Shown piece after piece: positions 19,104 to 30,112 of a stretch of DNA of 64,000 nucleotides. A program made the position numbers and the translations under genes. This DNA is from Paraburkholderia silviterrae (GTDB taxonomy: Bacteria > Pseudomonadota > Gammaproteobacteria > Burkholderiales > Burkholderiaceae): NCBI RefSeq assembly GCF_004353915.1, contig NZ_SMRP01000001.1:715783-779782 (forward strand). The letters run 5' to 3'. The notes beneath the pieces were generated by a model, which saw only the letters and a list, made by a program, of their open reading frames with translations, did not search any database and was not told the DNA's origin. Each line of letters starts with the position of its first letter. Position 1 is the stretch's first letter.

Positions 19104-19856
19104 ATGTCTACCGCCCCCAATACCTTCCTGTCCGCGTCGCGCCGCCAGCCGGCCGGGCGCAAGTCCCAGCAGCGCGTGAAGGAGATACTCGAGGCCGGGC
19201 GCGAGGTGTTCTCCGAAAAGGGTTACACGCGCGCCACCACCGCCGAAATCGCGCAGCGGCTGGGCATCTCCGAAGCCACGGTGTTCAGCTACTTTCGCGG
19301 CAAGCGCGAGCTGTGCTCGCGCGTGATCGGCGACTGGTATGACGAATCGATCGAGGCGATCGAGGCCGGCCTGCCGCGCGATGGCACCGTTCGTCAGCAG
19401 TTTGCATTCATCGTGCGCATGCATTTGCAGCTGATGCTGGAGAGTGGCACGGGCATCTGCGAATTGGTGCTTTCGGAGGGGCGCACGCGCCATCACGAGC
19501 TTAGCGAAGCGCTCACGGAAATGCAGCGGCGCTACACAGCGCCGCTCATGCGCGTGCTCGCGCGCGGCCAGGAATGCGGGCAGATTCGCAACGACATGCC
19601 GCTGCGCCTGTTGCGCTCGCTCATCTTCGGGCCGATGGAGCACGTGCTCTGGGACGCGACGCTCGGCAACCGCCGCACCGATATCGACGCCACAGCAGAG
19701 AAGCTCGCCGACGTGTTGTGGAATGCGCTGCAGCCGCCCAATATCGAGCTGGCCGCGCTCGCGCAATTCAGCCAGGACGTGGGTGAGGCCATGCGCCGCC
19801 TCGAGCGCGAACGCGCGCCGCGCAATGCAGGCGCGCAGGCGTCTTCACAGGATTAG
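19104..19856 (+). CDS. TetR-family transcriptional regulator, probable controller of liuABCD
   Basis: 250 residues. The N-terminal TetR DNA-binding domain spans ~20-70: RVKEILEAGREVFSEKGYTRATTAEIAQRLGISEATVFSYFRGKRELC, with the helix-turn-helix in EIAQRLGISEATVFSYF. The remaining ~180 residues are an all-helical ligand-binding domain without a recognisable ligand signature. The gene is divergent from liuA over 220 bp; TetR-type regulators (LiuQ) have been proposed for liu genes in betaproteobacteria, and this one is positioned for that role. The identification as LiuQ is inference. Confidence 0.82.
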   Translation: MSTAPNTFLSASRRQPAGRKSQQRVKEILEAGREVFSEKGYTRATTAEIAQRLGISEATVFSYFRGKRELCSRVIGDWYDESIEAIEAGLPRDGTVRQQFAFIVRMHLQLMLESGTGICELVLSEGRTRHHELSEALTEMQRRYTAPLMRVLARGQECGQIRNDMPLRLLRSLIFGPMEHVLWDATLGNRRTDIDATAEKLADVLWNALQPPNIELAALAQFSQDVGEAMRRLERERAPRNAGAQASSQD

Positions 19857-19990
19857 AGTCCGCTCACGCCGGTAGCTGGCGCCCAGGCACGGCGCGCCTG
19901 GCTCGCGCAACGCACCGGCAAGGTGTGGGGGTTTCACGCTAAGCTGGCGCTTTCGCATCAGTCCCTTCAAGCCGCCACGCACAGACCGCC

Positions 19991-21001
19991 ATGCACACCA
20001 CGCTCACCGCTGCGCTCGCCTCCCGCTTCGCTTCACTCGCGCTCGCTCACCTCACGCGCGAGTATCCGAACAGGCTCACCCATTCACTGGCGGGTCCGCA
20101 GGACGTGCAGGGCCCGCGCGCGCTGCACCCCGTGTTCTACGGCAGCTACGACTGGCATTCGTGCGTGCACGGCTACTGGCTCGTCGCGCATCTGCTGGAG
20201 CGTTTCCCCGACTTGCCCGAGGCGCCGCGCATCGTGGCCGTGATCGACGAGCACTTCACTGAAGCGAACATGGCCGGCGAGCGCGCCTACCTCGACCTGG
20301 CGCACAACCGCGGCTTCGAGCGCCCCTATGGCTGGGCCTGGCTGCTCGCGCTCGCGGGGCAGCTGCATGGCATGAAGACACCCGAGGCCCAGCGCTGGTC
20401 GCGCACACTGACGCCGCTCACCGAGGCGTTCGTCGAGCGTTTCGAGGAATTTCTGCCGAAGGCGACTTATCCGCTGCGCGTGGGCACGCACTTCAACACC
20501 GCGTTCGCGCTCACGCTCGCACTCGACTTTGCGCGCCAGACCTCGCGCGCCGGGCTCGCGCGCCTGATCGAGGAGACCGCACGCCGCTGGCACCAAGGCG
20601 ATGCGGGATGCCAGGCGTGGGAGCCGTCGGGCGACGAGTTTCTCTCGCCCTCGCTCATGGTCGCGGTGCTGATGAGCCGCGTGCTGGGCGCCGACGAGTT
20701 CGCCGCGTGGTTCGAGCGCTTTCTGCCCGCGCTGGCCGCGCGCGAGCCGGCCACGCTGTTCCTGCCCGCCACGGTCACCGACCGCAGCGACGGCAAGATC
20801 GCCCATCTCGACGGCCTGAACCTGAGCCGCGCGTGGTGCCAGCGCACGCTCGCGCGCGTGCTGCCGGAGGGCGACGCACGAGCGCACGCGCTGCGCGAAG
20901 CAGCGCAGACGCATCTGGACACGGCGCTCGAGCACGTCGCCGGCGACTATATGGGCGAGCACTGGCTCGCCAGCTTCGCGACGCTCGCGCTCGAAGCCTG
21001 A
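19991..21001 (+). CDS. DUF2891 domain protein
   Basis: 336 residues, cytosolic, with no signal or membrane helices. The family pattern is clear: LHPVFYGSYDWHSCVHGYWLVAHLL near residue 45, LDLAHNRGFERPYGWAWLLAL, HFNTAFALTLALDFAR and WEPSGDEFLSPSLMVAVLMSRVL. The many conserved Trp/His/Tyr and the helical repeats suggest an alpha/alpha barrel like glycoside-processing or hydrolase enzymes, but no activity is established that I know of. Stands alone on the plus strand, converging on the chemotaxis operon. Confidence 0.8.
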   Translation: MHTTLTAALASRFASLALAHLTREYPNRLTHSLAGPQDVQGPRALHPVFYGSYDWHSCVHGYWLVAHLLERFPDLPEAPRIVAVIDEHFTEANMAGERAYLDLAHNRGFERPYGWAWLLALAGQLHGMKTPEAQRWSRTLTPLTEAFVERFEEFLPKATYPLRVGTHFNTAFALTLALDFARQTSRAGLARLIEETARRWHQGDAGCQAWEPSGDEFLSPSLMVAVLMSRVLGADEFAAWFERFLPALAAREPATLFLPATVTDRSDGKIAHLDGLNLSRAWCQRTLARVLPEGDARAHALREAAQTHLDTALEHVAGDYMGEHWLASFATLALEA

Positions 21002-21137
21002 GCGCTGCGCGCGCGCCTGACCTCGCTCAGCGCACTGCCGGCTTCGCTTCGCGCGCTCCTCGCCTGCCTGCGCGCGCTGCCGGCTCGCAGCGCGCGCCCC
21101 TCGCCACCCATCGCACGTTGCCGCCGCCCCCCGGCGA

Positions 21138-22628
21138 TCAGAACGCCGCGGCTTCCTCGGCCACGCGCTCGCACAGCGGCACGGGGTCGAGCAGCATCAA
21201 GGTGCCCTGCCCCGGCAACTCGACCGCCTCGCGCATGTCGCCGCGCGTCTGCGTGCCCGCGGCGCGCGTGAACATCGCAGGCATCGTCAGTTGCGAGCTG
21301 CCGTTAAGCGTGACGATGTCCTCGACCGAATCGACCAGCAGTCCGTACTTTTCGCCGCGATGCTCGACGATCAGGATCTTCGCGTGTGCGAGATCCTCGT
21401 AGGGCGGCATGGCATACATCGATCGCACGTCGATGACCGTCACGATCACGCCACGCAGATTCAGCACGCCGCGCACGAAGGCGGGCAAGCCCGGCGTCTT
21501 GACGATGTCGTCGCGGTAGTCGATCACCTCGCGCAATTCGGCAATGCGCACGCCGATCAACTGGCCGATGCGGAACGTCACGAGGGTCTGCCGCGTGCCG
21601 CCGCGCTTTTGGGCGACATCGCCCGCTTGCACGGCCTTGCGATAGAGCTCGCGATGGCCTGTTGCCAGCGTCGCGATGCGCTCGTTCGCAAAGAGGGCGT
21701 CGGCGTTCACCAGCAGCACGCCCGTCGAGTCGCCCGCAGCGAGATAGCCCGCGAACAACGAGCGATGCGCGCCGCCATACGAAGGCATCGGCAAAAGCTC
21801 GTCTTCGCGGTACGCGACGATGCTCGCGACTTCGTCCACCAGCAAACCGAAGCATCCTTCGTCGCGATTGAGCACCACGATGCGCCGCTCATCGGCGGCA
21901 ACCACCGCATCAGGCGCACGCGCAAAACCGAGGAAGGTGCCGAAATCGAGCACCGGCACAGTCGCGCCGCGCAGGTTGAGCATGCCGATGCAGACCTCGT
22001 CGGCCATTGGCGAATGCTGCAGCGCCGGCACGCGGATGATCTCCTGGATTGCCCCCATCGGCAGCGCCAGCGCAGTTCCGCCCACCTTGAACGAAACATT
22101 CTGGCGACGTTGACCCTGTTGTGCCCTGCGCTCGGTTGTGCGCGCAACTTGTTCGGCAAAATGCGGCACGTCGCGCAGCCCGAGCAGCGCCGCCGCCGAT
22201 AGCACCTGCAGCACGTGCTCGCCGCCGTCGAGCTTGAGCACCGCGCCGATCGCTGCGGGCGCACTGCCTTCGGCTGTCTCGATCGCGATCACCTGATCCT
22301 TCGGCACACGCAGAATCTCGCCGGTTGCGTCGAACCGCAATCCCACACGCACGCCCGCGGTCTCCACGATGGCGATCTTGCGCGTGGGCGCGATGCCCTC
22401 GTCCCGCACATTCAGCAGCTGGTGCAGGTCGACCACGGGAATCAGCGTGCCGCGCAAATTGAACAGGCCGAGCAGATAAGGCGGCGCGAGCGGGACCGGC
22501 GTGAGCGTCTCGGGATGATTGACGACTTCCTGGAGCGCGGCGACGGGCAGTGCGAGCTCCGTGCCGGCCAGGTGGAACGACCCGTACAGCTCGAGCTGGC
22601 CGGCGGCGGCCAGCGAACGATGGTTCAT
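21138..22628 (-). CDS. Triple-CheW-domain chemotaxis coupling protein
   Basis: 496 residues containing three CheW domains: ~10-150 (LYGSFHLAGTELALPVAALQEV ... LLGLFNLRGTLIPVVDL), ~170-320 (VSFKVGGTALALPMGAIQEI ... GMLNLRGATVPVLDF) and ~340-480 (VTFRIGQLIGVRIAELREVIDY ... GVLNLRGVIVTVIDV). Each retains the N-L-R-G turn that contacts receptors and CheA. It is three times the usual CheW length (about 160). Such multi-CheW proteins probably bridge several receptors or kinases in an array. The last gene of the receptor-cheR-cheD operon, 81 nt after cheD. No CheA is encoded in the window. Confidence 0.88.
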   Translation of the reverse strand: MNHRSLAAAGQLELYGSFHLAGTELALPVAALQEVVNHPETLTPVPLAPPYLLGLFNLRGTLIPVVDLHQLLNVRDEGIAPTRKIAIVETAGVRVGLRFDATGEILRVPKDQVIAIETAEGSAPAAIGAVLKLDGGEHVLQVLSAAALLGLRDVPHFAEQVARTTERRAQQGQRRQNVSFKVGGTALALPMGAIQEIIRVPALQHSPMADEVCIGMLNLRGATVPVLDFGTFLGFARAPDAVVAADERRIVVLNRDEGCFGLLVDEVASIVAYREDELLPMPSYGGAHRSLFAGYLAAGDSTGVLLVNADALFANERIATLATGHRELYRKAVQAGDVAQKRGGTRQTLVTFRIGQLIGVRIAELREVIDYRDDIVKTPGLPAFVRGVLNLRGVIVTVIDVRSMYAMPPYEDLAHAKILIVEHRGEKYGLLVDSVEDIVTLNGSSQLTMPAMFTRAAGTQTRGDMREAVELPGQGTLMLLDPVPLCERVAEEAAAF

Positions 22629-22709
22629 CGTGAAGCTCCGTAGCGAATGGGAACGATGGGCGTCGAACGGCAGGCGAATACCCTGCTTGAGTGGAGCCAG
22701 GTGCGCCGC

Positions 22710-23207
22710 TCACCCCGAGCGCGAAAAGCGGCGCACCGCGTAGTCCTGCTGCCCACAATCGATAGTCAGTTGCCGCCCGCACTCGCCGCCCACATCTGTG
22801 TGGATGACGCGCACGCGCGCGTGCGCCAGCAACTGCTGCGCCATGCGCACGTTCAGTTCGCCGATCGGCTCGTGAATCGTGGTTCGGTGTTGCATCATGT
22901 TCGCGCCGCCCGCCAGCACGGCTTCGATTTCGCCATCGGGCGCCGCCTGGGCGCCCATCATCGAAATCAGTGCGGGCAGCGCGTCGACCACGTACTTGGC
23001 CTCCTGGCCTTGACGCTCCACCGGCACGGCGCGCGCCCTGCCAACCGGCTCCGGCAACAGGCAATGCGCGAGCCCGCTACTGCCGCGCGCGCGCCACAGC
23101 AGCCCGATGCCCACGCACGAGCCCAGCGTGGCGCGCAGGATTCTGGCGTCTTCCCGGGTGCTGACCGCGATCTCGCACATCCGCACCTGCACATCACGCG
23201 TGCTCAT
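22710..23207 (-). CDS. cheD: Chemoreceptor glutamine deamidase CheD
   Basis: 165 residues. The catalytic triad of CheD is visible: T27 and C31 in RATLGSCVGIGLL and H48 in GLAHCLLP. Further matches are the KYVVDALPALISMM segment, LAGGANMM, and IHTDVGGECGRQLTID. It deamidates Gln to Glu in chemoreceptors and can interact with CheC/CheY. The start at 23207 is preferred: GGAG lies 8 nt upstream, and the start lies inside the end of cheR (14-nt overlap), showing coupling. Confidence 0.9.
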   Translation of the reverse strand: MSTRDVQVRMCEIAVSTREDARILRATLGSCVGIGLLWRARGSSGLAHCLLPEPVGRARAVPVERQGQEAKYVVDALPALISMMGAQAAPDGEIEAVLAGGANMMQHRTTIHEPIGELNVRMAQQLLAHARVRVIHTDVGGECGRQLTIDCGQQDYAVRRFSRSG

Positions 23208-24045
23208 GGTCGCACTCCTCACGATGCTGGCCGTTGCGGTAGATGAGCGGCTGCTCGAACGTAAACCCCGCCGTCACGCGGCTCAGCGATTCCGACTCGC
23301 CCACGATCAGCACGGCGTTCGGGCGCATCGCGCGGCGCACGTTCGCGAGCACCGCCTTTTGTCCTTCGAGGTCGAAATAGATCAGCACGTTGCGCAACAG
23401 CACCAGATCGAACTGCCCCAACTCGCGCGGCGCCGCATAGAGATTGTGACGGCGGAACGCGACGTGCGCGCGCAGCGCCTCGCCCACCTCCGCCTGCACG
23501 CCCTCGCTGCGGAAATACTTCTGCAGCAGCGCGGGATGGCTCTGGCGCAGGCCTTCGATGCTGCGGCCCTGATAGCTGCCGGCACGCGCGCTCGCGAGGA
23601 TGCCGTCCGAGATATCGGTGCCGACAATGGCGTAACGAAACGCCGCCTCACGCGCGCGAAACTCTTCGCAGAGCATCGCCGTGGACCACGCTTCCTCGCC
23701 GCTCGACGCCGCCGCGGACCACACGCGCAGCGCCGAACCGGGGTGCGCCGCGAACCACTGAGGCAGGAAGCTCTGCGCGAGATATTCCCAGATGCGCGGC
23801 GTGCGGAAAAACGACGTCTCGTTGGTCGTCACGAGGTCGATGAAATCGTCGATTTCATCGGCGTTCGTGTCCAGCACCTGCAGATAGTCGCGATAGTCCG
23901 GCAATCCGAGCGCCATCACGCGACGGCGCAAGCGGCCCTTGAGCATCGTCCACTTGCGCTCGTTCATGGCGATGCCGGTATGCCGGCGCACCTGCTCGAA
24001 CAGCGCGCGCTGCACCGAAGGTTCGACATCCTGATCGAAATCCAC
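23194..24045 (-). CDS. cheR: Chemotaxis protein methyltransferase CheR
   Basis: 283 residues. The N-terminal helical domain has TGIAMNERKWTMLKGRLRRRVMALGLPDYRDYL and the C-terminal SAM-dependent methyltransferase domain has TTNETSFFRTPRIWEYL, LRVWSAAASSGEEAWSTAM (SAM-binding loop) and FDLVLLRNVLIYFD. It methylates receptor glutamates using S-adenosylmethionine. Starts 15 nt after the receptor gene ends and overlaps cheD, so the four genes form one operon. CheB is missing here; CheD may cover part of the adaptation role. Confidence 0.95.
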   Translation of the reverse strand: MDFDQDVEPSVQRALFEQVRRHTGIAMNERKWTMLKGRLRRRVMALGLPDYRDYLQVLDTNADEIDDFIDLVTTNETSFFRTPRIWEYLAQSFLPQWFAAHPGSALRVWSAAASSGEEAWSTAMLCEEFRAREAAFRYAIVGTDISDGILASARAGSYQGRSIEGLRQSHPALLQKYFRSEGVQAEVGEALRAHVAFRRHNLYAAPRELGQFDLVLLRNVLIYFDLEGQKAVLANVRRAMRPNAVLIVGESESLSRVTAGFTFEQPLIYRNGQHREECDHEHA

Positions 24046-24060
24046 TCTGCCCCCGGGCTT

Positions 24061-25758
24061 TTATACGACGAAGCGCGCCACCGTATTGTCGAGTCCCTCG
24101 GCGCCCCCCTTGAGCGATGCGGCCGCGCGCGCGATGGTGTCGCAGGCGCCCGCCGACTTCTCGGTCTCCTCTGCCACCTGCTGAATCGCAGCGCTCACTT
24201 CGCGTGCGGCCACGAGCTGCTCGTCGGCGCCGCACGAGATCTCGGAGATCGCCTGGGTGGTTCGGGCCACGCCCGCCACGATCTTTTCGAACGCCTCGCC
24301 CGCCTGCTTCGAAATCTCGCTGCCCTGCGCGACCCGCTTCACCGACTCGTTAATGAGCTTCGAAATCTCCTTGGTCGCCTGCGAGGAGCGCTCGGCCAGC
24401 TTGCGCACTTCGTCGGCGACCACCGAGAAGCCGAGCCCGTGCTCGCCGGCGCGTGCCGCCTCGATCGCGGCGTTGAACGCGAGCAGATTGGTCTGGCTTG
24501 CGATCTCGCCAATCACCTTGATGATTTCGCCGATGTCTTCCGACGAGCGGTTGATCAGCTCCATGGCTTCGATCGAGCGCGTCACCGCCTTCGCGCCGCG
24601 CTCCGCTTCCTGCTGCGTGTCCTTGGCCAGTTGATCGGCGCCGCGCGAATTGTCGGCGATGGAGTTGATCGAAGCGGTCAGCTCTTCGATCGACGCGTTC
24701 ATTTCCTCGACGGTCGCACCGAGCAACTGCGCGCCGCCCGCCACGGTATCCGCGCGCGCCGCGATGTCCTTCGACGAGTCCTTGAACGTGCCCGCCGATT
24801 CCACGACCTTGCCGATCACGCCCGAGAGATCGCTCATCATGCTCTTGATGCCTGCCGCGAGCTGGTCGATCGGCTCGTCTCCGGCCACTTCGACGTGACC
24901 GGTCAGATCGCCCGACGCGGCGTTGCGCACCACCGCAAGCAGCTTTTCGACCTTGAGCTGATCGCTTTCGGCGCGGCGCTTGACGCTTTCCTCGAGCTCG
25001 ACCTGCGCGCTCACGTCATTCGCGAACTTCACCACCTTATAGAGGCGGCCGTTCACGTCGAAGATCGGGTTATAGGTGGCCTGAATCCACACCACGCGCC
25101 CGCCCTTGCCGATGCGTTTGTAGCGGCCCGAGTCGAACTCGCCGCGATTGAGCTTGGCCCAGAACTCGCGATAATCCGGGCTTTGGGCGTACACGTCGTC
25201 GCAGAACATGCGGTGGTGCTTGCCCTGGATCTCCTCGAGCCGGTAGCCGAGCGTGTCGAGGAAATTCTGGTTCGCCTGCAGCACGATGCCGTTCGTGTCG
25301 AACTCGATCACGGCCTGCGCCTTGTCGATCGCGCGCAAGCGGCCTTCGTAATCGGCATGCTGCTGCTTGGCCTGGGTGATGTCGGTGGCGAACTTGATGA
25401 CCTTGTAGGGGCGGCCGTCCGCGCCGAGCACCGGGTTATAGGACGCGTTGATCCAGATTTCGCGGCCGCCGCGCCCGATGCGGCGGTACTCGCCCCGATC
25501 GTACTCGCCGCGGCCGAGGCGTTCCCAGAACTGGCGATACGCCTCGCTATGCACATAATCAGGATCACAGAACATCCGATGATGCTTGCCCCGGACCTCG
25601 TCGAGCGTATAGCCGAGCACGGCCAGAAAATTGTCGTTGGCATGCAGGACGATGCCCTGCAGGTCGAACTCGATCACGGCCTGCACGCGGTTCAGCGCTG
25701 CGCTCACTGCACTCAACTCGATCATTTCGAGTTGCCGGTCCGGCGTCGCATGTTCCAT
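24061..25758 (-). CDS. Soluble methyl-accepting chemotaxis protein with two PAS domains (BdlA-like layout)
   Basis: 565 residues starting at [15 protein letters not shown]; a longer open frame upstream is rejected, since GGGGG lies just before this ATG. No membrane helix or signal peptide. Two tandem PAS domains are very alike (~15-130 and ~140-255; each has the pattern AVIEFD..GIVL.AN.NFL..LGY ... GKHHRMFCD ... GRPYKV.KFA.D). They are followed by a short HAMP-like linker and a receptor signalling domain with the hairpin tip [45 protein letters not shown]. The paired-PAS cytosolic layout is that of Pseudomonas BdlA and redox/oxygen receptors. PAS residues for haem or FAD cannot be judged here. 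Confidence 0.9.
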   Translation of the reverse strand: MEHATPDRQLEMIELSAVSAALNRVQAVIEFDLQGIVLHANDNFLAVLGYTLDEVRGKHHRMFCDPDYVHSEAYRQFWERLGRGEYDRGEYRRIGRGGREIWINASYNPVLGADGRPYKVIKFATDITQAKQQHADYEGRLRAIDKAQAVIEFDTNGIVLQANQNFLDTLGYRLEEIQGKHHRMFCDDVYAQSPDYREFWAKLNRGEFDSGRYKRIGKGGRVVWIQATYNPIFDVNGRLYKVVKFANDVSAQVELEESVKRRAESDQLKVEKLLAVVRNAASGDLTGHVEVAGDEPIDQLAAGIKSMMSDLSGVIGKVVESAGTFKDSSKDIAARADTVAGGAQLLGATVEEMNASIEELTASINSIADNSRGADQLAKDTQQEAERGAKAVTRSIEAMELINRSSEDIGEIIKVIGEIASQTNLLAFNAAIEAARAGEHGLGFSVVADEVRKLAERSSQATKEISKLINESVKRVAQGSEISKQAGEAFEKIVAGVARTTQAISEISCGADEQLVAAREVSAAIQQVAEETEKSAGACDTIARAAASLKGGAEGLDNTVARFVV

Positions 25759-25953
25759 CGTTTTACCCCCGTTGTTGTTGCAGCGGCTGTGCCTCGCGGC
25801 GCAATCCAGCGGTCCGCCCGCAGCTTGCAGGCGCTCTCTCATTCATTTTATTGACGTGTTTTATAACGTCTGACTTGTTCATCGAATCTGATCGAAAACG
25901 ACAAATCCATGTGCCGAAGCTGCCGCACACAATAGGGCTTCCCTACTTGCGTT
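25759..25953 (-). other. Leader of the chemotaxis operon
   Basis: About 190 nt lie between the proposed start point (near 25948) and the receptor start codon. No ORF or strong hairpin noticed. Confidence 0.4.
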
Positions 25954-25981
25954 ATATCGGCGCTCGCGTGGTCCGGCTTGA
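25954..25981 (-). promoter_or_regulatory. Candidate sigma-28 (FliA) promoter of the chemotaxis operon
   Basis: Minus strand: TCAAG (25981-25977), exactly 15 nt, then GCCGATAT (25961-25954). This fits the flagellar sigma factor pattern TAAAG/TCAAG-N15-GCCGATAA with one mismatch in the -10. It would put the receptor-cheR-cheD-cheW genes in the class-3 flagellar regulon downstream of FlhDC. Confidence 0.6.
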
Positions 25982-26165
25982 CCAGGGGTTTCGCTAAGGC
26001 AAACGTTTTCTTTGCGGGATTTTTTGTGCTCTGATTGAGCAATTGTCATGCGCTCGCAACACTGGCTTTAAAACGCATAAATAATGAAAATTTAATGAAA
26101 GGTTTCCCCTTTCCATGCAATTTTCTCTATGCCGTTTTGGATATTCTGTTGTTATGTCTTTAAAG
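25982..26165. other. AT-rich intergenic region
   Basis: Unusually AT-rich for the window, with no credible gene. It separates the DUF3443 gene terminator from the chemotaxis promoter. Confidence 0.4.
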
Positions 26166-26194
26166 AAAAAAGCGCGCCGTTGCGGCGCGCTTTT
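26166..26194 (-). terminator. Intrinsic terminator of the DUF2844-DUF3443 operon
   Basis: GCGCGCCG-TTG-CGGCGCGC stem flanked by A-runs on the left and TTTT on the right, 22 nt after the DUF3443 stop. Symmetric enough to work in both directions. Confidence 0.85.
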
Positions 26195-26215
26195 CATTGC
26201 ACTCGAGAGGGCAAA

Positions 26216-27949
<1,734 letters not shown>

Positions 27950-27963
27950 CGCGCGTCCCCCGC

Positions 27964-28431
27964 TTATCGGATCTGATCGGCACTCATGCCGAGAGGCAGC
28001 GCCTTCGGCAGCCACGCGCGCCCCGTCAACGCGCCCATATGGCCGCCCGTTTCGACGACAAGATCGTCCTGATGCACGGCAACCGGCCCGTAACCGCCGC
28101 CGCGCGCGGCGTGCGCCGCCGCGAGCCCCTTTTGCCAGCTGGGAAAGTAGCCGCCCAGCAGCGTATCGAGCGAGCCGACACGCGGCCCGCGCCAGGAGAC
28201 GGCGAATACGGTGCCGCTGGCGTCGAGATATTCGTGAATCACCGTACCGGTGTCGAGCGTGGCCGTCGTGACGGTCCAAGGCACCGCCACCGTGCTTGCA
28301 GCAGCCATCACGCGCGTCCCAGGCGTGCGCTGGGCCTGCGGAAAGGCGGGTGCACCGCCCAGTGCCGCCCATGTGGGTGCCGCGGCGAGCCCTATCGCGG
28401 CGGCAACACCCACTGTCAGAATCCCCTTCAT
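27964..28431 (-). CDS. DUF2844 exported protein
   Basis: 155 residues with a Sec signal peptide ([22 protein letters not shown]). The mature domain matches DUF2844: [35 protein letters not shown] in the form [31 protein letters not shown] and [18 protein letters not shown]. It lies directly upstream of the DUF3443 gene on the same strand (14 nt gap), a pairing commonly seen in Burkholderia; the two probably work together in the envelope. Function unknown. Confidence 0.85.
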   Translation of the reverse strand: MKGILTVGVAAAIGLAAAPTWAALGGAPAFPQAQRTPGTRVMAAASTVAVPWTVTTATLDTGTVIHEYLDASGTVFAVSWRGPRVGSLDTLLGGYFPSWQKGLAAAHAARGGGYGPVAVHQDDLVVETGGHMGALTGRAWLPKALPLGMSADQIR

Positions 28432-29023
28432 GTTGTAGTCCTTAGTAAATCGATGACGTCACCGAATGCTTCGCGCCTCGCACGAAGCGTCCAGCGAGTC
28501 TAAGCGGGTCTGAGCACACGTATCTCGCTCGGCGAATCGAAATGACAATTCGAGTTTTTGCGCCCGCGCGGAGCGTCATCGACTTACACGCTGAAAGCCC
28601 GTGTGCATCGGTGTCGGACGCGCCGAGGCACAGGCATGCATGGACATGGAACGCCCGTCGATCGATAAAAATGCGTGAAAGCTGATCGACTTCTCTTGCG
28701 CCGATGGGCAATTTGATTTGCTGATCGATCTCCAAGTATTACAAGACAGCGGTCTCGCCCACCGAGGCGCCCAAGTCTCGCCGCTCGAGAAAACGCCGGC
28801 AAATCGTTCCATATAGCGGCCGCTTGCACGCCGATCGCCGCCGACGGGCGCCGCCGGCGCCAGCGACGCCCGCGCCACGCTGCCTGCGTTGTAACAACTC
28901 GAAAAAACAGTGGCGCTCGCGTAATTGCATTGAACCTCGCAATGTCATAGCGTTGCAGAATGCACGGGTGTGCAAGGCCAGGCCGGCACGAGCGCCCGGC
29001 TTAATTCCGTTCTGGAGATCGTG
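28432..29023. other. Long intergenic region between divergent genes
   Basis: About 590 bp, with promoters for DUF2844 (left) and the Tyr-rich gene (right) expected. No ORF with plausible start and composition, and no clear hairpin or repeated motif noticed. Base composition is more AT-rich than the flanking genes. Confidence 0.45.
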
Positions 29024-29386
29024 GTGAGAAGGTCGAAATTGATTCTCGGGGCCGCGTTGGCCGCTCTGGCCTGCGCAAGCGGCGCGGCGCACGCGGCGCG
29101 CGTGGGCGTCGCCATCGGTGTCGGCGTGCCTTTCGGCGCGCCTTATTACTATCCGTACGCCCCCGTGCCCTACTACTACGCGCCGGCGCCCGTGATCGTC
29201 GCGCCGCCTCAAGCGCCCGACTACGTCGAGCAGGGCCAGCCGCAAGCCCAGGCGGCCGGCGACGACAACGGCGCGAATGACGACACGTGGTACTACTGCG
29301 ACGCGTCGAGGACCTACTATCCCTATGTGAAGCAATGCTCGTCGGGCTGGCGCGCCGTGCCCGCCCAACCGGCACCTTCGAACTGA
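29024..29386 (+). CDS. Tyr/Pro-rich exported hypothetical protein
   Basis: 120 residues from GTG 29024 (GGAG 7 nt upstream; GTG 29021 is the alternative). Sec signal peptide MRRSKLILGAALAALACASGAAHA, then a Tyr/Pro-rich segment with the GAPYYYPYAPVPYYYAPAP pattern, an acidic Gln/Asp linker and a short C-terminal unit WYYCDASRTYYPYVKQCSSGW with two Cys that could form a disulphide. This C-terminal unit is found in several exported Burkholderia proteins. It forms a pair with the glycine-zipper gene 25 nt downstream. Role unknown, probably envelope. Confidence 0.7.
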   Translation: MRRSKLILGAALAALACASGAAHAARVGVAIGVGVPFGAPYYYPYAPVPYYYAPAPVIVAPPQAPDYVEQGQPQAQAAGDDNGANDDTWYYCDASRTYYPYVKQCSSGWRAVPAQPAPSN

Positions 29387-29411
29387 TCTGACGACATCGA
29401 TCGAGTTAATC

Positions 29412-29933
29412 ATGAAACCGACCTGTTTCGCGCTGCTCGCCGCTGCGGGCCTTCTGAGCGCGTGCGCCGTGGTCCCGACCGGACCGAGCGTGATGGCCTT
29501 GCCGGGCACGGGCAAGAGCTTCGACCAGTTCCGCAACGACGACTATAACTGTCGCCAGTTCGCCTTCCAGCAGGTGGGCGGCACCACCACCAACCAAGCC
29601 GTGTCCAATTCCGCCGTGGGTAGCGCCGTGGTCGGCACGGCGCTGGGCGCCGCCGCGGGCGCGGCGTTCGGCGGCGGCAAGGGCGCGGCGATCGGCGCGG
29701 GCGCCGGCCTGCTCGCGGGCAGCGCCGTCGGCATGGGCAACGCGCAAGGCTCGGCCTACGACGTTCAGCGCCGCTACGACTACGCGTATCTGCAGTGCAT
29801 GTACGCCAACGGCAACCGCATTCCCGTCGCGGGCCGCATGCAGACGCAGCAGCCGTACTATCAGACGCAGCCGCGCTATCTGCCGCCTCCGCCGCCCGGA
29901 TCGCCGCCCCCGCCGCCGCCAGGTGCGTACTGA
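29412..29933 (+). CDS. Glycine-zipper lipoprotein
   Basis: 173 residues. Lipobox LSAC (Cys18). A YNCRQFA segment with Cys precedes a long Gly/Ala region (AVGSAVVGTALGAAAGAAFGGGKGAAIGAGAGLLAGSAVGMG in parts), which is the glycine-zipper type of membrane-inserting hairpin seen in SlyB/OmpA-like and YMGG proteins. A second Cys motif YLQCMYANGNRIP follows, and the tail is Pro-rich. Likely an outer-membrane-associated structural lipoprotein. Co-transcribed with the upstream Tyr-rich gene. Confidence 0.8.
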   Translation: MKPTCFALLAAAGLLSACAVVPTGPSVMALPGTGKSFDQFRNDDYNCRQFAFQQVGGTTTNQAVSNSAVGSAVVGTALGAAAGAAFGGGKGAAIGAGAGLLAGSAVGMGNAQGSAYDVQRRYDYAYLQCMYANGNRIPVAGRMQTQQPYYQTQPRYLPPPPPGSPPPPPPGAY

Positions 29934-30007
29934 TCGACGCGCGGCCGGCCGAGCGCCGGCCGCGCCGGTCTTTGCGCCCGCCTGCGCCAGCGCTTGAGCC
30001 GCCCCAA

Positions 30008-30038
30008 TAAAAAAACGCGCCCGGAAAGGGCGCGTTTG
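30008..30038. terminator. Bidirectional intrinsic terminator
   Basis: CGCGCCC (30016-30022) / GGGCGCG (30028-30034) with a GGAAA loop, A-run on the left and TTTG on the right. It lies between the glycine-zipper gene (plus) and the penicillin-binding protein gene (minus), which converge. Confidence 0.75.
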
Positions 30039-30112
30039 TCTATCGCTGCAAGGTTCATCGGCGCAAGCCCATCGCGTCAATCAGCCCAGCAAAAAATCCG
30101 CACGATACGATG

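Noticed and set aside
23107..25854. 915-codon plus-strand reading frame
   Set aside because: It is antisense to the receptor and CheR genes, Arg/His/Leu-rich, and arises from high third-position GC. The minus-strand proteins match known families over their full length.
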